A stretch of 6,980 nucleotides of DNA from Candidatus Krumholzibacteriia bacterium (GTDB lineage Bacteria > Krumholzibacteriota > Krumholzibacteriia > LZORAL124-64-63): NCBI GenBank assembly GCA_030632925.1, contig DAOVTU010000145.1, positions 1-6,980 on the forward strand, in the 5' to 3' direction. Below, one piece after another: positions 1-5,649 of this stretch. A program made the translations under genes and the position numbers. Below the pieces are notes generated by a model. The model worked only from the letters and a program-made list of their open reading frames with translations, was not told where the DNA came from and made no database searches. Each line of letters opens with the position of its first letter. The first letter of the stretch is position 1.

Positions 1-206
1 AGTATCTGGTCGAGGATCTGGTCACCATCGCGGTGCAGGTCAACGGCAAGGTGCGCGAGCAGCTGCAGGTGCCGGCCGACATCGACGCCGAGGCCATCAA
101 GGAATTGGCGACCGGCAGCGAGAAGGTGCAGACTTGGGTGGGGGACAAGACCATCGTCAAAGTAATCTATGTGCCGGGCAAGCTGGTCAGTGTGGTGGTG
201 AAGTAG
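1..206 (+). CDS. leuS: Leucyl-tRNA synthetase, C-terminal end (partial)
   Basis: The reading frame is open from base 3 to a TAG stop at 204-206 and gives the last 67 residues of a protein that begins before the window. It contains VQVNGKVRE and ends with KVIYVPGKLVSVVVK. Both are hallmarks of the C-terminal domain of bacterial LeuRS, which helps position tRNA-Leu. The full enzyme (usually 800-900 residues) charges tRNA-Leu with leucine in the cytoplasm; its catalytic and editing domains lie outside this window. The hairpin at 241-279 probably ends its transcript. The family assignment is firm from the two motifs and the C-terminal location. Confidence 0.93.
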   Translation, partial: YLVEDLVTIAVQVNGKVREQLQVPADIDAEAIKELATGSEKVQTWVGDKTIVKVIYVPGKLVSVVVK

Positions 207-240
207 GCCGAACCCGACATCAATCCGGGCTGATGAAAAT

Positions 241-279
241 GCCCTGAGTTCCGCCATTGGTGGACCGCAGGGCTTTTTT
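241..279 (+). terminator. Rho-independent terminator after leuS, possibly bidirectional
   Basis: GCCCTG (241-246) pairs with CAGGGC (268-273), with further CCA/TGG pairing inside, and is followed directly by TTTTTT (274-279). This is a textbook intrinsic terminator for leuS. Read on the minus strand, the same stem is followed by ATTTTC and lies just past the STAS gene stop, so it can plausibly also stop transcription of the converging phosphatase/STAS operon. Confidence 0.85.
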
Positions 280-293
280 CATGGCTCCACAAA

Positions 294-650
294 TTATCCT
301 TCGTACGAAGCAACCGCCTCGTCACACGACTTGAACGAGGTGTAGAGCTTGTCCAGTTCGGCCACATGGAAGATGCCGAGTACTCGCTCGTTTTGTCCGC
401 ACAGCACTACCCGTCCACCATCGTTCTTGATCGAAGTGTAGATGGCGTTGATGAAACTCACGCCGATCGAGTCGATGAACCGGACCCGCTTCATGTTGAT
501 CACGAACTTGCGGAAGCCCTGATCAAGGAATTCGTTAACCGGTTCGTAGAGGATTTCCTCGAAATTCGGGCATCCGTGCATCTTGCCAGTGATCTTGATG
601 ATGGCGATGTCTCCCTTTTCCTCGAACGATACTTTGAATGGCGCTCTCAT
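294..650 (-). CDS. STAS-domain anti-anti-sigma factor (RsbV/SpoIIAA-like)
   Basis: A 118-residue protein that is a single STAS domain. The loop FIDSIGVSF (residues 58-66) matches the DSxG motif of anti-anti-sigma factors, so Ser61 is the predicted phosphorylation site. In such systems the unphosphorylated protein binds an anti-sigma/kinase and frees its partner; phosphorylation by the kinase switches this off, and a PP2C phosphatase switches it back on. The start ATG (648-650) has a GGAGG ribosome-binding site 8 nt upstream. The gene begins only 17 nt after the stop of the SpoIIE-type phosphatase on the same strand, so the two are almost certainly co-transcribed, with the phosphatase as likely activator. 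No kinase gene is present here. The last codons contain a perfect 12-bp palindrome (299-310) of unknown relevance. Confidence 0.9.
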   Translation of the reverse strand: MRAPFKVSFEEKGDIAIIKITGKMHGCPNFEEILYEPVNEFLDQGFRKFVINMKRVRFIDSIGVSFINAIYTSIKNDGGRVVLCGQNERVLGIFHVAELDKLYTSFKSCDEAVASYEG

Positions 651-667
651 GGCATTGACCTCCCGGT

Positions 668-1954
668 TCAGGGTTCACGGCGCAAAAGTAGCAATGTGGT
701 ATCATCGGACCTGGGCCCCCCCTTCAGGAATGTGTCGATCTCAGCGAATATAGTGGTCATGATTTCCGGCAGGCTTGCCTCCCGGTTGGCCTCGATGACA
801 GCTTCGGCCGCCTCACGTTCGAAAAACTCGTCGCCGTGGATGGTCGCTTCGGTCACGCCATCACTGAACACGGTCAGCAGGTCTCCCGCTGCCAGTCGGG
901 TCCGTTTGCCCTGGCAGGCGAACTCGGGAAACATTCCGACCAACCCTCCGGTCGATCCCAGTCTGTCGACGTCCCCGTTGGCGCGCAGAACCATGGGAGA
1001 GATGTGGCCCGCGTTGACATACCGCAAATCCCCGCTGGCGAGATCCAGTTCGCCGAGAAAAAGTGTCACGTACTGATCGCGGGTGAGCTTGGTTTTCAGG
1101 CTGTGGTGGATTCGTTGGACCAGGCTGCAGGGAGTGGGACAGAAATGGGCGAGGGCCGGAATGAGCACGGTGCAGGCGCTCATGGCCAGGGCTGCGGGCA
1201 GGCCCTTGCCGGCCACGTCACCGACCGCCACGAGCACCTTGCCATCGGTGGGCTGACCGACATGGTAGAAGTCGCCGCCAACCGAGTAGCAGGACTCCAC
1301 CCGCGCGGCCACTTCATAGCCTGGTATGTCAGGCTCACTCGTGGGGCACAAATGATTCAGGATCCGCCTGGCCGCGGCCATTTCGTGGGACGCATCCCGC
1401 GCACTCAACTTTGCGGCTATGGCGTTCGCCGTGGCTGAAAGGATGCTGAGTTCACTTTGGCCGAAGACTACCCCTGAGGAGAACGATTCAGTGTACAAGA
1501 TTCCCCGGATGCGACCATTGTCAAACAGGGGCACGCCCATTGCCGCAGCCACGGGCTCTTCCGTGAGTCCCGGAGAAAGTGGCCAGAGCAAGGCTTCCTT
1601 GCGATCCCGACAGATGCTTTTGATGAGGGGGCAGTTCGGGGATATTTCGTGTTCACTCTGGCCGGTTCTGGACCAAAAACCCCAGATATCGAGTTGAGAT
1701 CCTGGTCCGTAGTCGAGCATCAGAATGACCCGGTCGCATTCAATCCACTGACTCAAAAACAGGCAGGCTTGGTTCTCGAATCCTTCGGACAGGCCATCGT
1801 CGGCGATCAGCGTAAAAAGAGAGGAAAGCATTTCTTTGGCAAGATGGGGAGATATGCCCGCGAGGTCCATACCCGAACCCCAACCACGGGCTCTTGTGTC
1901 GGAATTTTGATTGTCCAACCGCACGACATCCTCCAGGGGCTGGGTGAGTGCCAT
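668..1954 (-). CDS. GAF-domain SpoIIE-type PP2C serine phosphatase (RsbU-like)
   Basis: A 428-residue protein when read from the ATG at 1954. A GAF-like sensor domain covers about residues 45-180, and a SpoIIE/PP2C phosphatase domain runs from about 205 to the C-terminus. Visible catalytic motifs are VGGDFY (225-230), VGDVAGKG (244-251), NAGH (314-317), FSDGVTEA (363-370) and SDDTT (416-420). Asp228, Asp246, Asp365 and Asp417/418 are the expected metal ligands, so the enzyme looks intact. The role inferred from family and context is to dephosphorylate the STAS protein encoded 17 nt downstream in response to a signal sensed by the GAF domain. No membrane segment is seen, so it is probably cytosolic. 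The start is uncertain: an in-frame TTG at 2014 would add 20 residues, and neither start has a good ribosome-binding site. Confidence 0.9.
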   Translation of the reverse strand: MALTQPLEDVVRLDNQNSDTRARGWGSGMDLAGISPHLAKEMLSSLFTLIADDGLSEGFENQACLFLSQWIECDRVILMLDYGPGSQLDIWGFWSRTGQSEHEISPNCPLIKSICRDRKEALLWPLSPGLTEEPVAAAMGVPLFDNGRIRGILYTESFSSGVVFGQSELSILSATANAIAAKLSARDASHEMAAARRILNHLCPTSEPDIPGYEVAARVESCYSVGGDFYHVGQPTDGKVLVAVGDVAGKGLPAALAMSACTVLIPALAHFCPTPCSLVQRIHHSLKTKLTRDQYVTLFLGELDLASGDLRYVNAGHISPMVLRANGDVDRLGSTGGLVGMFPEFACQGKRTRLAAGDLLTVFSDGVTEATIHGDEFFEREAAEAVIEANREASLPEIMTTIFAEIDTFLKGGPRSDDTTLLLLRREP

Positions 1955-2006
1955 GGGCGAGTTGTTGTCTTGCGCGTTGCGCGATGCGATGAGACCAAGA
2001 TGAAAT

Positions 2007-2040
2007 GGGGCCAAGGTGATTTGAATTCACCAAGAGGCCC
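2007..2040. repeat. Nested inverted repeat upstream of the phosphatase gene
   Basis: GGTGA (2015-2019) and TCACC (2027-2031) form an inverted repeat with a 7-nt centre. It is nested inside a second one, GGGCC (2008-2012) with GGCCC (2036-2040), with asymmetric spacers. It sits between a possible minus-strand promoter and the phosphatase ATG, and touches the alternative TTG start at 2014. It could be an operator or a leader hairpin. No function is shown. Confidence 0.35.
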
Positions 2041-2049
2041 ATGCGGAAT

Positions 2050-2078
2050 ATCATCCCAACAAAACACCGTTCAGCCAA
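2050..2078 (-). promoter_or_regulatory. Possible sigma-70-like promoter of the phosphatase/STAS operon
   Basis: On the minus strand, TTGGCT (2078-2073) and GATGAT (2055-2050) are separated by 17 bp and each match the consensus at 4 of 6 positions. It lies in the 158-nt space between the DUF2147 stop and the phosphatase ATG. This is a weak match and could be chance. Confidence 0.3.
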
Positions 2079-2112
2079 CTTCGCCACATCGGCGGGTGTG
2101 ATTTGGGCGGGA

Positions 2113-2577
2113 CTACTGCCCGGTCACCCGTTCCCAGACGAAACTTTTTTTCACAAAGAGGATCTTCACCTGGATTTTCAAGTGGTCCTTGTCGATGAGG
2201 GTCAGCTTCGGCGACACTGTTTTGCCTTTGCGATAGGCGTAGAACTTGCCGTCGCGCCAGGTGTCCTCGCCGTCGAATTGGTAACTCTGCAAAACTTCCA
2301 GACCCACCAGCGGGCGATCCTTGAGATCGTCCGCTTTGTTTTTAAGGTCAGTGACCGGTGTGTCGGATTCGTCCTGCGCTTTGAGCCACACGATTTTTCC
2401 GCAATAAAAATCGCCGCACTTGGTGATTTCGACTTTTTCCACGGCTTCATCGTCTTCGGTGATCAGCCAGGTGCCGAGGATGTCGTCTGGGCTGACCTGG
2501 CCGGCCATGGTCATGGTGACCGTGGAAAGAAGGCATAAAAGACTCAGGGCGGTCAGGCGGATATATCGGTTGGTCAT
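2113..2577 (-). CDS. Exported DUF2147 family protein
   Basis: A 154-residue protein. Residues 1-25 form a Sec signal peptide with Arg4/Arg7, a hydrophobic core ALSLLCLLSTV, and likely cleavage after Ala25, so the mature protein should be periplasmic. The mature part fits DUF2147: an N-terminal GTW (35-37) and acidic EDDE turn, then FYCGKIVWL (57-65), a WRDGKFYAY-like GK segment, and a terminal VWERV. DUF2147 has no established enzymatic role; the fold is predicted to be a small beta-rich one. Cys54 and Cys59 are close enough for a disulfide if oxidised outside the cytoplasm. I chose the ATG at 2577 because AGGAG lies 6-7 nt upstream; a TTG at 2598 would put that site inside the gene. It appears to be a single-gene unit. 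Confidence 0.82.
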   Translation of the reverse strand: MTNRYIRLTALSLLCLLSTVTMTMAGQVSPDDILGTWLITEDDEAVEKVEITKCGDFYCGKIVWLKAQDESDTPVTDLKNKADDLKDRPLVGLEVLQSYQFDGEDTWRDGKFYAYRKGKTVSPKLTLIDKDHLKIQVKILFVKKSFVWERVTGQ

Positions 2578-2793
2578 TTGAGACTCCTGGATTGGCAATT
2601 GGGTGCCTTGGGGGGATTGTTATCGTAAGTGCGGGTTCGATCTTGCCGTCACTGGCGCCATTGCTGTCTTGCAGGTGAAACCTGTTCTTGATCAGGCGGT
2701 TCCCCATTTTTGACTCACTGTATCCTGCTTGAATCAGATTGTGCAAATGTCCGGCGGCACGCGGTGCTTTTGATATGATCTGCGTGTAGGGTG

Positions 2794-3393
2794 TCATCGC
2801 CCGGGGTGTGGCGTCGCAGCCTCCAAAGTTTCCAACATCACCGAAACCGCATCGGCAATACGCGGCCCGCTGCCCGGCAAGCGCGTCAATACGCCCATGC
2901 CATAGACCGCCGTCGTCAACGACCTGGCCAGGCGGTCGGGCCGGGCGTCGCTGCGCAACTCGCCCTCTTCCCGGGCTTTTTCCAGCGCCATCCGAAAACC
3001 CTGCTCGAGGCTGTCTACATGCCCTTCAACAATGGCCAGGGCTTCAGCATCGGCACGGGTTTCGACCATGGCCGTGACCGTCAGGCAGCCTTCGTTGGGG
3101 CAGGTGGTGGCCATGGCGGCAAAGCCCCGGATTAATGTGCGCACATTTTCCAGAGGTGAACCGGGGGCCGCCAGCAGTTCGAGGTTGGCGTCGACTTCCT
3201 GTTGGCCCCAGTTTTCCAGCACCTTCAAATACAACCCGTGTTTGTCGCCAAAGGTCTTGTACAGGCTTTGGCGGCAGATGCCCAGTTTGGCTGTCAAATC
3301 GGGCACACTGGTGCCCTCGTAACCCTGTTCGCGGAACATGGCTACGGCGCCTTCCAGCACCTGGGACTCGTCAAAACTGCGGGGGCGGGCCAT
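2794..3393 (-). CDS. TetR/AcrR family regulator, NemR-like, with a candidate redox cysteine
   Basis: A 199-residue protein. The N-terminal HTH (about residues 10-55) has the usual TetR sequence features, with LGICRQSLYKTFGDKHGLY as turn and recognition helix; Cys40 is unusual in this helix. The ligand-binding part contains EGCLTV (101-106), which lines up with SGCLTV around Cys106 of E. coli NemR, the residue that senses electrophiles and reactive chlorine, so Cys103 is a candidate sensor. Cys98 lies nearby. The start ATG has AAGGAG 5 nt upstream. The gene is divergent from an Old Yellow Enzyme gene, the same partner class as nemR-nemA. I infer that it represses the flavoenzyme/peroxiredoxin operon and perhaps itself. 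Family assignment is firm; the specific NemR-like role is inferred. Confidence 0.9.
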   Translation of the reverse strand: MARPRSFDESQVLEGAVAMFREQGYEGTSVPDLTAKLGICRQSLYKTFGDKHGLYLKVLENWGQQEVDANLELLAAPGSPLENVRTLIRGFAAMATTCPNEGCLTVTAMVETRADAEALAIVEGHVDSLEQGFRMALEKAREEGELRSDARPDRLARSLTTAVYGMGVLTRLPGSGPRIADAVSVMLETLEAATPHPGR

Positions 3394-3426
3394 CAGAACT
3401 CCTTATTAACAGATTGCTTGTTCCAT

Positions 3427-3455
3427 AATGTAGCATATCGCGAAGACGGACGCAA
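3427..3455 (-). promoter_or_regulatory. Predicted promoter of the tetR-family gene
   Basis: On the minus strand, TTGCGT (3455-3450) and TACATT (3432-3427) are separated by exactly 17 bp and lie 34 nt upstream of the regulator's ATG. The -35 box overlaps the perfect palindrome GCAATATTGC (3452-3461), which could be a regulatory site. Supported by sequence match only. Confidence 0.55.
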
Positions 3456-3470
3456 TATTGCTCTATTGTG
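3452..3470. promoter_or_regulatory. AT-rich palindromes overlapping the regulator promoter
   Basis: GCAATATTGC (3452-3461) is a perfect 10-bp palindrome. Overlapping it, CAATA (3453-3457) and TATTG (3464-3468) form a second inverted repeat with a 6-nt centre. Both overlap or abut the -35 box of the regulator promoter. They differ from the AGAACG-AA-CGTTCT palindrome 80 bp away, so they may bind a different protein or be chance. Confidence 0.3.
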
Positions 3471-3531
3471 AGGCTTGCCAACGTTTTTCTGAATTTCTTC
3501 AAAAATGTCCAAATAATACGCTCCACGTGTC

Positions 3532-3560
3532 TTGCGGTTACAGAACGAACGTTCTATCAT
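3532..3560 (+). promoter_or_regulatory. Predicted promoter of the Old Yellow Enzyme/seleno-peroxiredoxin operon
   Basis: TTGCGG (3532-3537) and TATCAT (3555-3560) are separated by exactly 17 bp. Transcription would start near 3567 and give a leader of about 85 nt before the ATG at 3652. The spacer holds the palindrome described separately. Predicted from consensus match, spacing and position in a divergent intergenic region. Confidence 0.6.
3542..3555. promoter_or_regulatory. Candidate TetR-family operator
   Basis: AGAACG-AA-CGTTCT has perfectly complementary 6-bp arms around a 2-bp centre, the size and symmetry expected for a TetR-type dimer site. It fills the spacer of the predicted operon promoter and touches the -10 box, so a bound repressor would block RNA polymerase. 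The adjacent divergent TetR gene is the obvious candidate binder. Binding itself is inferred. Confidence 0.6.
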
Positions 3561-3651
3561 GACTCACAGATCATCTTGGGCGGCGAGGTGCTGCCGAGGC
3601 CCAGTCCTCTCAACCGAACCGCAATTTCCGAAATACAGAAAGGTCGTTCTG

Positions 3652-4788
3652 ATGAATCCCATTGAATCGTGCGCCAAACTGCTGGATCCCGTCAAAGTTG
3701 GCGACTTCACCCTCGATAACCGCGTGGTCCTGGCCCCGATGACCCGTTCCAAAGCCAGCGAAGGGCGCCTGGCCAACGGCCTGATCGCTGACTACTACGC
3801 CCAACGGGCCAGCGCCGGCCTGATCATCACCGAAGCCACTTCTGTATCCCCTCAGGGCAACGGTTGGGTTGGGGCGCCTGGAATCTACAACGACGAACAG
3901 GCGGAGTCCTGGCGTCAGGTCGTCAACTCGGTGCACGCCAAAGGGGGCCGGATTTTTCTCCAGCTCTGGCACATGGGCCGCGCTTCGCACAGCGATTTCC
4001 ACGATGGCGCCCTGCCGGTGGCGCCGTCGGCCGTTCGGCTGAACGGCGACGGCGTGCATACGCCCAACGGAAAAAAGGATCATGAAATACCCCGTGCTTT
4101 GGAAACCGGAGAGCTGGCCGGAGTGGTGGCCGACTATGTGTCGGCCGCTGAACGCGCCCGCGAAGCCGGCTTCGACGGCGTCGAAATCCACAGCGCCAAC
4201 GGTTACTTGCTCGACCAGTTTTTACAGTCCCGCACCAATGAACGTGACGACAATTATGGCGGCAGTATCGAAAACCGCTTCCGCCTGTTGCGCGAAGTTG
4301 TCGAAGGCATCAGCACGGCCATCGGCGCCTCGCGGGTCGGTGTGCGGTTGTCGCCCAACGGCGTCTACAACGACATGGGGTCAGATGACTACCGCAAAAC
4401 CTTCACCTATGCGGCCGCCGAGTTGGACAAGTTTGACTTGGCCTTCCTGCACGTGATGGACGGCCTGGCTTTTGGTTTCCACGAAAAAGGCGAACCGATG
4501 ACGCTGCAGGATTTTCGCGCCGTGTACTCGGGCACGCTGATCGGCAATTGTGGCTACGAACAGGAGACCGCCGAGGCGGCTGTTTCCAGTGGGGCAGCTG
4601 ATCTGATCGCCATCGGACGGCCATATCTGGCCAATCCCGACCTGGTGGAACGATTCCGCAACAACTGGCCCCTGGCGCCCTTGCCCGAAATGGACACCTG
4701 GTACGCCGCGGGCGATTCGCCGGCCGGATATACCGAGTACCCCAACTATGACCCGGCCACTGCGGCCGCGGCGGAGGGACAATCATGA
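3652..4788 (+). CDS. Old Yellow Enzyme family FMN-dependent ene-reductase (NemA/XenA-like)
   Basis: A 378-residue protein of typical length for the classical OYE TIM-barrel family. Such enzymes use NAD(P)H and FMN to reduce activated C=C bonds (enals, enones, maleimides) and often nitro compounds. Visible motifs: LAPMTRS (28-33, Thr31 near FMN), FLQLWHMGR (102-110, Gln104), EIHSANGYLLDQF (178-190) with substrate-binding His180/Asn183 and proton-donor Tyr185, VRLSPNG (231-237, Arg232), and AIGRPYLANPDLVERF near the FMN phosphate. All key residues are present. I chose the ATG at 3652, with AAAGG 8 nt upstream; the frame is open further 5' to a TTG at 3532, but that would translate the promoter and operator. 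It is first in an operon with the seleno-peroxiredoxin (ATGA overlap) and probably controlled by the divergent TetR protein. Cytosolic detoxification of electrophiles is inferred. Confidence 0.95.
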   Translation: MNPIESCAKLLDPVKVGDFTLDNRVVLAPMTRSKASEGRLANGLIADYYAQRASAGLIITEATSVSPQGNGWVGAPGIYNDEQAESWRQVVNSVHAKGGRIFLQLWHMGRASHSDFHDGALPVAPSAVRLNGDGVHTPNGKKDHEIPRALETGELAGVVADYVSAAERAREAGFDGVEIHSANGYLLDQFLQSRTNERDDNYGGSIENRFRLLREVVEGISTAIGASRVGVRLSPNGVYNDMGSDDYRKTFTYAAAELDKFDLAFLHVMDGLAFGFHEKGEPMTLQDFRAVYSGTLIGNCGYEQETAEAAVSSGAADLIAIGRPYLANPDLVERFRNNWPLAPLPEMDTWYAAGDSPAGYTEYPNYDPATAAAAEGQS

Positions 4789-5435
4789 GTTCACTGAATG
4801 ATAGGCTGGCCCGCATCAAGGCTGGCTTCCTGGAACAAGTGCCGCCCGAAGTCGGGGTGACGATCAACGAGGCGGTGCAGGGATTGCGTGACTCGGGCAT
4901 CATGAACGGCGTGCCCACTGCCGGCACGGTGCTGCCGGCATTCAACCTGCCGGACACCGAGGGGCAGTTGGTCAGCTCGGCTGGCATCCTGGCCCAGGGG
5001 CCGATGGTGCTCACCGTCTACCGGGGTGTGTGGTGACCCTACTGCAACGCGGAGCTGGATGCTCTGCAAAAAACCTCAGAGAAATTCCGGGCTCTGGGTG
5101 CGCAGTTGGTGGCGATATCGCCGCAGTTGCCCCAGCACAACGCGGAAGTGAAGGCGGCGCACAAGTTGTCTTTCCCGGTGTTGCATGACCAGGACAATGT
5201 CTACGCCAAGGGCCTGTCGTTGGTCTATACGCTGCCCGACACGGTGCGGGAACTCTATGTGGGGTTTGGCATCGACTTGCCGGGCAACCATGGAGTCGAT
5301 ACCTGGGAGTTGCCCATGGCGGCCCGGATCGTAGTTGGCCGCGACGGGGTGATTCGCGATCTGGCGACGGATCCGGACTATACCCACCGACCGGAGCCGG
5401 AAGCGACGCTGGAAACCCTGGCTTCCCTACCCTGA
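4785..5435 (+). CDS. Peroxiredoxin-like (AhpC/TSA) selenoprotein, in-frame TGA read as selenocysteine 84
   Basis: A thioredoxin-fold protein of 216 residues if the TGA at 5034-5036 is decoded as Sec. The order matches the PRX-like family of about 210 residues: an N-terminal helix region, AFNLPDTEGQLV (52-63), GPMVLTVYRGVW (72-83), then TGA, then PYCNAELDALQ, AISPQLPQHN and FGIDLPGN, with a normal C-terminus. Relatives have YRGxWCPYCN; only the first Cys is replaced, by TGA, giving Sec84-Pro-Tyr-Cys87. There is no other cysteine, so Sec84 and Cys87 must form the redox pair. A hairpin fitting a bacterial SECIS follows (5049-5067). The frame shows no other stop or frameshift. The start ATG overlaps the flavoenzyme stop (ATGA) and has GGAGG 7 nt upstream. 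The likely role is reduction of peroxides or a thiol-disulfide reaction; the substrate is unknown. The alternative is a nonsense mutation or read error, which the hairpin and exact position make less likely. A seleno-protein system (SelA/B/C/D) is required but lies outside the window. Confidence 0.88.
5034..5067 (+). promoter_or_regulatory. Predicted bacterial SECIS element with Sec UGA codon
   Basis: The UGA (5034-5036) is followed, after 12 nt, by a stem pairing 5049-5055 (GCGGAGC) with 5061-5067 (GCTCTGC): 7 bp including one G-U pair. The 5-nt loop UGGAU (5056-5060) begins 19 nt after the UGA. General bacterial SECIS models require a short loop with a G among its first two bases, about 16-37 nt from the UGA, on a stem of at least 4 bp; all are met. 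It would recruit SelB with Sec-tRNA. Identified by hand, with no folding energy calculated. Confidence 0.75.
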
Positions 5436-5499
5436 CCTGGGTGCGGTGGGTGTGATTTAACCGATACACTACTGTCGCGAGGTCGTAACCGTCTGCCAT

Positions 5500-5531
5500 C
5501 CCACCCTGTCGAAAACATTCGGCAGGGTGGG
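5500..5531 (+). terminator. Strong hairpin, probable terminator of the flavoenzyme/seleno-peroxiredoxin operon
   Basis: Arms 5500-5512 and 5519-5531 pair over 13 bp (CCCACCCTG with CAGGGTGGG, one G-U, then CGA with TCG) around a 6-nt loop AAACAT. It starts 65 nt after the seleno-peroxiredoxin stop. There is no T-run after it on either strand, so it may act as a weak or factor-assisted terminator or as a 3' stabiliser. The rest of the 214-nt gap (5436-5649) shows no gene and no clear promoter. Confidence 0.55.
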
Positions 5532-5649
5532 TCTGTATCTGGTTGTAAAATAACACTTTGAAAAAATCTGACTGCTTGGTGGGGCGACTGGAACGGACCT
5601 TGTAATAGGGCCTGTATCGCTAGTGCACCCAGACCAAGGAGCAGATGTC

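Noticed and set aside
299..310. Perfect palindrome CTTCGTACGAAG as a binding site
   Set aside because: It lies in the last codons of the STAS gene, away from any promoter, and can be explained by coding chance.
836..1438. Plus-strand ORF of 200 codons
   Set aside because: It is antisense to the phosphatase domain, whose catalytic motifs are intact on the minus strand.
2041..2538. Plus-strand ORF of 165 codons
   Set aside because: It lies opposite the DUF2147 gene, which has a signal peptide, family motifs and a ribosome-binding site. It is an antisense shadow.
2578..2793. Promoter, riboswitch or small gene between the DUF2147 gene and the regulator stop
   Set aside because: Only poor promoter-like matches (such as a minus-strand TTGCAC about 16 bp from GATACA) and no stable long hairpin were found, so nothing is annotated.
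3532..3651. 40-residue N-terminal extension of the Old Yellow Enzyme from TTG 3532
   Set aside because: It would begin in the -35 box and translate the operator. The family's usual N-terminus and a ribosome-binding site fit ATG 3652.
4785..5036. Pseudogene with a nonsense mutation
   Set aside because: The stop is TGA, falls exactly at the catalytic Cys, is followed by a SECIS-like hairpin, and the remaining frame is intact. A read error or fresh mutation is still possible but less likely.
5106..5435. A separate gene starting at TTG 5106
   Set aside because: It would begin inside the thioredoxin fold, just before AISPQ, and lacks the catalytic motif. It is in the same frame as 4785-5036 and is the C-terminal part of the selenoprotein.
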